NCBI RefSeq assembly: GCF_000423745.1
Contig: NZ_AUIO01000003.1
Span: forward strand, 140,015-204,014
Source: Streptococcus plurextorum DSM 22810
Lineage (GTDB): Bacteria; Bacillota; Bacilli; Lactobacillales; Streptococcaceae
Reading direction: 5' to 3'
DNA length: 64,000 bases
Translations under genes and position numbers: made by a program
Shown: one piece after another, positions 58,561 through 64,000 of the stretch
Layout: every line of letters begins with the position of its first letter
Position numbering within the stretch: the stretch's first letter is position 1
Notes under the pieces: model-generated
Database searches by the model: none
Seen by the model: only the letters and a program-made list of their open reading frames with translations
Told to the model about the DNA's origin: nothing

Positions 58561-58640
58561 AAATTTTTAATCGGTTGATTTCAAAGGCTTTTTTCGTGTA
58601 CAAATTATTCAATACTAATAAAACTAATAATGCGGCATTA

Positions 58641-58663
58641 TCACCAAATTTGAAATTTGGTGA
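58641..58663. repeat. Perfect 11-bp palindrome near the iterons
   Basis: TCACCAAATTT-G-AAATTTGGTGA; it lies 80 bp after the last iteron and 75 bp before the primase gene. Possibly an operator or part of the origin. Confidence 0.6.
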
Positions 58664-58675
58664 AATGCTAAAATG

Positions 58676-58716
58676 TTCCCGTAAAAAGAAAAAGTCGACT
58701 TTCTTTTTTACAGGAA
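58676..58716. repeat. Imperfect hairpin centred on GTCGAC before the primase-helicase gene
   Basis: Arms TTCC..GTAAAAAG..AAAGTC and GACTTTCTTTTT..TAC..GGAA pair with a 2-nt bulge. It ends 21 bp before the primase start and may be an origin structure or translational control element. Confidence 0.5.
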
Positions 58717-58737
58717 TGATTTAGAAAGGTAATAAAA

Positions 58738-60678
58738 ATGTCAATTGATCAAATTAAATCTCAACTGCGAGATTATGTAGATGAAATTACTGTACATAGT
58801 AAAAAAGGTGATAGAGAAAGCTATATCTGTCCATTATGCGGAAGCGGAAATGGTAAGAACAAATCAGGTGCATTTTTTATTTCGAAAGAAGGACTGAGAT
58901 GGAAATGTTTTGCATGCGATAAATCGGGCGATATACTCGATCTTATCGGTTACGTAGAAGGAATTGATGAATTCACCAGTCAATTGAATCGAGCAAAAGA
59001 AATGTTTAATATTTCGGCCGATTTTTATTCTAATAATTTAGATCCAATTATTTTTCAACAAAAGAATCAAATTGGAGAAAAGATGGAAAATACTGAGAAA
59101 CAAGATTATACATCTTTCTTTAAGGAAGTTCATGCTAATTTACATAAAACAAATTATGCGTACCAAAGAGGATTAAGTGATGATATACTTAGAAAATTTA
59201 TGATTGGATATGTCGAAAATTGGAAGCATCCGAATGCGCCAGAAAATATTTCGGGAAGTCCTCGTTTAATCATTCCAATTACGAAAGATAGTTATTTTGC
59301 TCGTGATACACGAGATGTTATTCCAGATTTTCAACAAAAGTATGCAAAAACTAAAGTGGGTGGATCTAACATCTTTAATGCTAAAGCAATAAAAAGTAAT
59401 TTGAATCAACCAATCTTCGTTGTTGAAGGAGAAATAGATGCTTTAAGTGTCATGGAAGTTGGAGCTGTTGCTGTTGGTTTGGGGAGTACAAGCAATATTC
59501 AAAAGTTTATTGATTTAGTATCCGATAATGAGCTTAAATGCCCATTACTCCTTGCATTTGATAGTGATATTGCAGGAAAAAATGCTCAAGAAAAATTAGC
59601 AAAAAAATTAAAAGAAAAAAATATTTCGTTTAAGTTCGCCCGTTTGGTTGATGGAGATATCAAAGATCCGAATGCAATGCTAATGAAAGACAGAGAGACT
59701 TTTTCAAAACTTGTTGCAAAAGCACTAGAAAATTCAAAATCAGAAAAAGAAAAATATTTAAATCTCTCTGCGGGAAAAAATTTACAAAACTTTGTTGATG
59801 GAATTACTGATAATGTAAATACACCATATATTCCAACAAAGTTTAAAGGATTGGACGAACTTCTTGATGGTGGGCTTTATGAAGGACTGTATATTGTTGG
59901 TGCAATTTCATCTCTTGGCAAAACAACTCTTGTAACTCAAATCGCAGATCAAATCGCAGAGCAAGGATATGATGTACTAATAATAAGCTTAGAAATGGCA
60001 AGAAATGAGATTATTGCTAAAAGCATTAGTAGAAATACAATAGTTGAAGTAATCAAAAATGGTGGTAATACAAGAAATGCAAAAACTGTCCGAGGAATAA
60101 CGACAGGACGAAAATATCCAAACTATAACGAGACAGAGTTAGAACTAATAAAAACAGCGATAAACAGTTATGGTAACTTTGCTGATCATATTTTTATTGT
60201 TGAGGGGATTGGCAACATCGGTGTGAAAGAAGTACGGACAATGGTTGAAAAGCATATTCAATATACGGGAAACACGCCAATTCTAATAATTGATTATTTA
60301 CAGATTCTAGCACCTTTTAATGATCGCGCAACAGATAAACAGAATACAGATAAAGCCGTATTGGAATTGAAACGCATTAGTCGCGATTTTAAAATGCCTG
60401 TCATAGGTATATCTAGTTTTAATCGAGATAATTATAATAACCCAGTTGGTATGCAGTCATTCAAAGAAAGCGGTGCGATAGAATATTCAAGCGATGTACT
60501 AATTGGATTACAGTTTAAAGGTGTTGGAGAAAGTGGATTTGATGCAAATGAAGCAAAAGCTAGAAATCCACGCGAAGTTGAATTAGTAATTCTCAAGAAT
60601 CGGAATGGACAAACTGGTACAAAACTAGAATTGGATTTTTACGCAATGTTTAATTACTTCGATGAAAGGAACAAATAA
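58738..60678 (+). CDS. Primase-helicase (CHC2 zinc finger, TOPRIM, DnaB-like helicase)
   Basis: 646 residues. CHC2-type zinc finger CPLCGSGNGKNKSG..KCFACDKSGD (31-64), TOPRIM domain with VEGEIDALSVMEVGA and LLAFDSDIAGKNAQ (about 225-290), and a RecA-fold helicase with Walker A AISSLGKTTLV (about 390), Walker B ILIIDYLQIL and QSFKESGAIEYSSD. Provides priming and unwinding for replication of the excised element. Its stop overlaps the next start by 1 bp. Confidence 0.9.
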   Translation: MSIDQIKSQLRDYVDEITVHSKKGDRESYICPLCGSGNGKNKSGAFFISKEGLRWKCFACDKSGDILDLIGYVEGIDEFTSQLNRAKEMFNISADFYSNNLDPIIFQQKNQIGEKMENTEKQDYTSFFKEVHANLHKTNYAYQRGLSDDILRKFMIGYVENWKHPNAPENISGSPRLIIPITKDSYFARDTRDVIPDFQQKYAKTKVGGSNIFNAKAIKSNLNQPIFVVEGEIDALSVMEVGAVAVGLGSTSNIQKFIDLVSDNELKCPLLLAFDSDIAGKNAQEKLAKKLKEKNISFKFARLVDGDIKDPNAMLMKDRETFSKLVAKALENSKSEKEKYLNLSAGKNLQNFVDGITDNVNTPYIPTKFKGLDELLDGGLYEGLYIVGAISSLGKTTLVTQIADQIAEQGYDVLIISLEMARNEIIAKSISRNTIVEVIKNGGNTRNAKTVRGITTGRKYPNYNETELELIKTAINSYGNFADHIFIVEGIGNIGVKEVRTMVEKHIQYTGNTPILIIDYLQILAPFNDRATDKQNTDKAVLELKRISRDFKMPVIGISSFNRDNYNNPVGMQSFKESGAIEYSSDVLIGLQFKGVGESGFDANEAKARNPREVELVILKNRNGQTGTKLELDFYAMFNYFDERNK

Positions 60679-61187
60679 TGGTTGATTTTACAAAGCTAAA
60701 TAAAATATCGAAAAATGAGACTACGAAAACTAAAAATGGAAACGATACAATTCTCTTACAGAAGATAGATTCTTACAGTCCTCTACAACACAAAGTAGAC
60801 TTAAATCAAAAAAAAGATGATTTTTATAGAAAAATTCATGAGGAATCACGAGCAATTAGAGTCGAAGTACAATCATATATGTCAATTATAATGAAAATGA
60901 TTGACGAAGAGATTCCAATCAGTAGGATATTGGCAGAGGTATATTTCAAATTAATGAATTTATCAAAAAATCCGATGGAAACGAGGGAGAGGCTGAAGTA
61001 TCTAGCACATGAGAAAAATAATGAGATTGCAAGAATTGTACTGTTTGAACTCGTTACCATACTACTAAATAATATGAAAGAGGCGTATATACAAAAACAG
61101 TCAGATGATGTTGGTGAAAAAATGCGTCGAGAAAATGCAATGAAAAGGCACGAAGAATTACTAATTCAACTGTCTGATAAAAAATAA
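60678..61187 (+). CDS. Hypothetical helical protein coupled to the primase-helicase
   Basis: 169 residues, charged, mainly helical (EESRAIRVEVQSYMSIIMKMIDEE; GEKMRRENAMKRHEELL). Start overlaps the primase-helicase stop (TAATG), so it is translationally coupled. No recognised domain. It may assist the replication proteins. Confidence 0.65.
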   Translation: MVDFTKLNKISKNETTKTKNGNDTILLQKIDSYSPLQHKVDLNQKKDDFYRKIHEESRAIRVEVQSYMSIIMKMIDEEIPISRILAEVYFKLMNLSKNPMETRERLKYLAHEKNNEIARIVLFELVTILLNNMKEAYIQKQSDDVGEKMRRENAMKRHEELLIQLSDKK

Positions 61188-61204
61188 TTAAACTTAAGCA
61201 CTGA

Positions 61205-61281
61205 GGGAGGTACGAATGTCTTTAGCAATTCTAAAAATATTAAACAAAGTTTTTCCAACTACCTCCCCGACTTCGGGAGGT
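61205..61281 (+). promoter_or_regulatory. Anti-Shine-Dalgarno switch with two identical ribosome sites
   Basis: GGGAGGT occurs at 61205-61211 and 61275-61281; ACCTCCC at 61261-61267 can pair with either. The downstream pairing is a 7-bp hairpin with a 7-nt loop that hides the ribosome site of the 32-residue frame. The upstream site drives a 27-residue frame that reads through the hairpin. Confidence 0.6.
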
Positions 61282-61299
61282 CTTGAATGGATGAGTTAG
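61216..61299 (+). CDS. 27-residue leader-type peptide
   Basis: MSLAILKILNKVFPTTSPTS..WMS, with GGGAGGT 5 nt before its ATG. It overlaps the start of the next small frame by 13 bp in another register, so its translation would open the hairpin at 61261-61281. Probably a coupling leader. Confidence 0.45.
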   Translation: MSLAILKILNKVFPTTSPTSGGLEWMS

Positions 61300-61385
61300 C
61301 AAGATTTATCGAAGAAATGCTTGAAAAATATGGTAATAAAATAGAAGAAGTGGACGCAAGTGAAAAATTGAGTATTGAAGAATAA
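61287..61385 (+). CDS. Small acidic protein (32 residues) before the serine integrase
   Basis: MDELARFIEEMLEKYGNKIE to SEKLSIEE, an acidic amphipathic helix. GGGAGGT lies 5 nt before the ATG but inside a hairpin. The size and place immediately upstream of the integrase would suit a small partner such as a directionality factor, but that is only a guess. Confidence 0.45.
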   Translation: MDELARFIEEMLEKYGNKIEEVDASEKLSIEE

Positions 61386-61442
61386 AAGTATATAATACTT
61401 AAAGAACGTGAAATTGTGTCCAAACTTTTTAGGAGGAAACAA

Positions 61443-63122
61443 ATGATAAAAAAGAGAGCGTATATCTATACCCGTGTTTCAACAGGTATGCAAGTTGAAG
61501 GTTATTCACTTGCTGCACAAGAAGAAAGAATAAAACAATACGCAAATGCATTCAATATTGAAATTGTTCAAACTTATCAAGATGCTGGAAGGTCAGGAAA
61601 ATCAATTTTAGGTCGAGAACAATTTTTAGAGATGTTGAATAATATAGAATCAGAAAGAGATAACATTGATTGTGTCATAGTTTTTAAGCTGTCTCGTTTT
61701 GGAAGAAATTCAGCTGATACGTTGAAATCACTTGAAATCATGGAAAACCATAATGTTCATCTTATATGTGTAGATGATGGTTTAGATAGTTCGAAGGATG
61801 CCGGTAAATTAGTTATTACAATACTATCAGCAGTAGCAGAGATGGAGCGAGAAAATATTCTAGCTCAGACGATGGCAGGGAGAAAGCAAAAAGCTCGTGA
61901 AGGTAAATGGAATGGCGGTTTTGCACCAATGGGGTATTCGATTTCGCAAGGAGTTTTGCAAATCAATGAAGAAGAAGCGGAATTAATCAAAATGATTTTT
62001 GATTTGTATGCTAATACTGATATGGGTTCAAATAAGGTAGCTCAGCATTTAGTACATTTAGGAGTTACTAAACCAATCCGACAAAATGGAAAAACACCGT
62101 ATTTTTCAGCAAATGTTATTCGAAATATTTTAAAAAATCCAGTTTATAACGGTAAAATTGCATTTGGTAGAAGAAAATCAAAATTCGACTCTAAAACTAA
62201 TAAAATCAGAATAGTACCTTCAGATAGTTACATGGTTGTTGAAGGTCAGCATGAAGCACTAGTAGACGATGCTCTATGGGAAAAAACTCAAGCAAAATTG
62301 AAGGCACAAAGTAAAAAATACGAAAAAGTAAATAGACCAAAGGGTGAACACATTTATTTACTGTCTGGTATTGTAAAGTGTCCATATTGTGAAGCTAGTC
62401 TTTATGGAAATATTTCAAAAAAGAAGAATAGAAACAAAGATGGGGAATATTACAAACACTATTTCTATTATTCTTGTAAACATAGAAAAATGATGGATGG
62501 ACATAAGTGTACATTTACAAAACAGATAAAAATGGAAGCGTTAGATCGGGAAGTATTGACAATAATAAGTAAAATTGTTAGCGAGCCATCATTTGCGAAA
62601 AAACTCCAAGAAAAGATAAATATACAAATTGATACTGAAGAAATTGATAAAATATTGGAGCAATATGAAACCCAGCTACGTAAATACCTTTCAACAAAAC
62701 TATCATTGATGAGACAGATTGACAATCTTGATTATGAAGATCGTCATTATAATCAGAAATTCCAGGATTTAAATGAACGCTTGGATAGTATATATGACAT
62801 GATTGAAGAAGTTGAAAGTTTAATTGAAGAGAATAAAGAAAGGAAGGAAGTAATACAAAGAGAAAAAATGACTGCTGAAAATGTGTATAGCATCTTATTA
62901 AAGTTTGAAACTCTATTAGCAGTAATGGAGGATATCGACAAGAAACGATTTTGTCAATTACTAATTGAGAAAGTTGAGATTCGAGATGAGAAAAATGATA
63001 GTGGAAGATGGGTAAAATCTATAATATTCAAACTTCCTATTATTGAAAAAGATTTGGAAATTAGTTTGGACAATAACGAGCACGTGGAGTGTGTAGTGTT
63101 GCTACAACGAAGCAACGGGTAA
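61443..63122 (+). CDS. Large serine recombinase (integrase of the rlmD element)
   Basis: 559 residues from ATG 61443, chosen because AGGAGG ends 6 nt upstream; an earlier in-frame GTG (61416) has none. Catalytic domain YIYTRVSTGMQVEGYS (nucleophile Ser, about residue 11) to AVAEMERENI, recombinase domain (155-260), zinc ribbon CPYCEASLYG..CKHRKMMDGHKC, and a coiled-coil region (about 395-490). The final residues HVECVVLLQRSNG lie across attR: the last ten are the host RlmD tail. In the excised circle the frame would continue into the 105 codons now fused to RlmD. Confidence 0.93.
   Translation: MIKKRAYIYTRVSTGMQVEGYSLAAQEERIKQYANAFNIEIVQTYQDAGRSGKSILGREQFLEMLNNIESERDNIDCVIVFKLSRFGRNSADTLKSLEIMENHNVHLICVDDGLDSSKDAGKLVITILSAVAEMERENILAQTMAGRKQKAREGKWNGGFAPMGYSISQGVLQINEEEAELIKMIFDLYANTDMGSNKVAQHLVHLGVTKPIRQNGKTPYFSANVIRNILKNPVYNGKIAFGRRKSKFDSKTNKIRIVPSDSYMVVEGQHEALVDDALWEKTQAKLKAQSKKYEKVNRPKGEHIYLLSGIVKCPYCEASLYGNISKKKNRNKDGEYYKHYFYYSCKHRKMMDGHKCTFTKQIKMEALDREVLTIISKIVSEPSFAKKLQEKINIQIDTEEIDKILEQYETQLRKYLSTKLSLMRQIDNLDYEDRHYNQKFQDLNERLDSIYDMIEEVESLIEENKERKEVIQREKMTAENVYSILLKFETLLAVMEDIDKKRFCQLLIEKVEIRDEKNDSGRWVKSIIFKLPIIEKDLEISLDNNEHVECVVLLQRSNG
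63081..63089 (+). repeat. attR core
   Basis: CACGTGGAG, the second copy of the 9-bp direct repeat, in frame His-Val-Glu within the integrase. Sequence to the right encodes the short native C-terminus of RlmD (CVVLLQRSNG, stop at 63122). Confidence 0.8.
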
Positions 63123-63280
63123 AAATCCTTTATTTTAAGCACTTTTTCAAGCATTTTGTCTTTATTGAAAAGAGTGATTTTGACATAAAAAAGGTGCAAA
63201 AAAAGTCCATTGATGTGAACGTCTGTTTGGATGTCGACTGCGTAGACAAAAAATAGATACGTCATAAAATATAATAGTTC

Positions 63281-63315
63281 AGCGAGAATATGTTAATCAT
63301 TGTTCTCGCTTTTTT
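63281..63315 (+). terminator. Terminator downstream of attR
   Basis: Stem AGCGAGAA/TTCTCGCT with a 14-nt loop and T5; probably the original rlmD terminator. The interval 63123-63800 otherwise holds only AT-rich sequence and very short frames that I cannot support as genes. Confidence 0.7.
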
Positions 63316-63652
63316 ACATTTAGAGAGGAATTATGCAAGGAATAAAGCTGGGCGATTTTAGAGTGTGAATGAGAGGTGAGTTACTTTTGTCATATTTAGA
63401 GAATAATACCTCAAATTATAAATGGAAAAATATATGAAAATAATTTGTTTTCAAACAAAAATATATTATAATAACGTTATAACATGTTGTTGAGTTGATT
63501 AATTTAAAATCACTGAGCACTCATTATAAGGTGCTTCGTCTCTAATATTTATCGTGAAAAACTATTTTGTGATTTATATTTGGTTATGTTTTTGATATGG
63601 TGAAAGAGCAAACTGATTTATAGTTAGTTTTTATTTTATAAAAACAAAAAAA

Positions 63653-63667
63653 GCACCGAATCGGTGC
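63653..63667 (+). terminator. Short palindromic hairpin at the edge of the insertion sequence
   Basis: GCACCGA-A-TCGGTGC preceded by an A-run; on the minus strand it is followed by T residues, so it would terminate leftward transcripts. Confidence 0.45.
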
Positions 63668-63677
63668 ACAAAATTGG

Positions 63678-64000
63678 GGCTCTATAATTTCTGTAGTGGG
63701 TAACTCCCCCTTCTGATATTATAGGGCTTTTTGACTGTATGAAAAAAGTCCTATATGACTTATAATGAAAAGCGACCAAACCATCATTAGAAAGACTCAT
63801 ATGGAACTTCTTAAGGATACCACAGATTTAATCGGATTAAAAGACAAAAATATTAAAATCCTTCTCGTTGTACACCTTCACACCCACATCGAAATACGGG
63901 CAAAGTTGGACTATCAAGCGCCTGACTGCCCTCATTGTCAGGGAAAAATGATGAAATACGATTTTCAGAAAGCTTCAACTATCCCACTCCTTGATATCCA
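63678..64000 (+). mobile_element. ISL3-family insertion sequence, left part (runs off the right edge)
   Basis: The transposase start at 63801 belongs to the ISL3 family. A likely left end is GGCTCTATAATTTCTGTAGT at 63678, in the style of ISL3 inverted repeats. The right end is outside the window, so neither terminal repeat nor target duplication can be confirmed. The element boundary is tentative. Confidence 0.55.
63801..64000 (+). CDS. ISL3-family transposase, N-terminal part (runs off the right edge)
   Basis: 66 codons visible: MELLKDTTDLIGLKDKNIKI, then LDYQAPDCPHCQGKMMKYDF with the CxxC zinc-binding pair typical of the ISL3 transposase N-terminus, and KASTIPLLDI. Closest in pattern to IS1193/IS1167-like streptococcal elements. 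Catalytic DDE region lies beyond the window. Confidence 0.8.
   Translation, partial: MELLKDTTDLIGLKDKNIKILLVVHLHTHIEIRAKLDYQAPDCPHCQGKMMKYDFQKASTIPLLDI

Noticed and set aside
61416..61442. GTG at 61416 as the integrase start
   Set aside because: It has no ribosome site, and the AGGAGG used by ATG 61443 lies inside this stretch; homology to serine recombinases starts at the later methionine.
63123..63250. Remnant of another recombinase gene just right of attR
   Set aside because: Short frames there (for example one ending IDVNVCLDVDCVDKK) are too short and unsupported; sequence is probably the native region downstream of rlmD.

Overview
The window is a piece of a low-GC Gram-positive chromosome that is clearly streptococcal. 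It carries a late-competence comEA-comEC operon behind a perfect ComX (SigX) box, the dltXABCD operon, typA, ftsY, fhs, an LtaS-type lipoteichoic acid synthase and the streptococcal shikimate/aromatic amino acid cluster. An L-2-hydroxyisocaproate dehydrogenase gene inside the aro cluster and an ISL3-family transposase at the right edge are compatible with the salivarius group, but that species-level guess is weak.

Layout. 1-4.5 kb: trmN6-like gene (partial), plsC, comEA, comEC and a small membrane protein. 4.6-10.5 kb: two HAD phosphatases, ftsY, a secreted CHAP protein, typA and a DUF3165 gene. 10.5-13.4 kb: a divergent cell-surface module (DUF4956 protein, VTC-domain protein, beta-rich lipoprotein). 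13.7-19.2 kb: a membrane protein of unknown function and dltXABCD. 19.3-29.5 kb: fhs, two intramembrane-protease-like proteins, a two-component system, an RclA-like flavoprotein, an orphan membrane protein and ltaS. 29.5-41.2 kb: an rRNA methyltransferase with an apparently leaderless start, then aroD-aroE-aroB-aroC-tyrA-ylbF-hicD and, from a second promoter, aroA-aroK-pheA-LCP protein. A probable small RNA or leader lies just before rlmD.

42.7-63.1 kb is an integrated mobile element of about 20.4 kb in the 3' part of rlmD (rumA). It is bounded by a 9-bp direct repeat (attL 42698-42706, attR 63081-63089) that is in frame both with rlmD on the left and with the serine integrase on the right. 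Integration has swapped C-termini: RlmD carries about 105 element-encoded residues, and the integrase ends in the short host tail of RlmD. Inside are an SSB-like protein, a divergent tyrosine-recombinase-like protein, two unknown genes behind elaborate leader structures, an XRE repressor, a surface-protein cassette (SEC10/PgrA-like LPXTG protein, zinc-ribbon PrsW protease, small membrane protein, lipoprotein), a replication block (Rep-like protein, three 22-bp iterons, primase-helicase) and the integrase. No relaxase, coupling protein, type IV secretion or phage packaging gene is visible, so it would need help to move between cells.

Nested inside the element (54.1-57.1 kb) is the scar of a second element: a collapsed AlbA_2-type regulator gene, a 51-bp copy of the 3' end of rpsI (a ribosomal protein S9 attachment core without the rest of the gene), and a tyrosine integrase whose N-terminus has been replaced in frame by the first ~80 residues of a UmuC-type polymerase, still preceded by its small partner gene and an HdiR/LexA-like repressor. 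The right edge beyond attR is gene-poor and ends in a truncated ISL3-type insertion sequence. No rRNA, tRNA or CRISPR array was seen.
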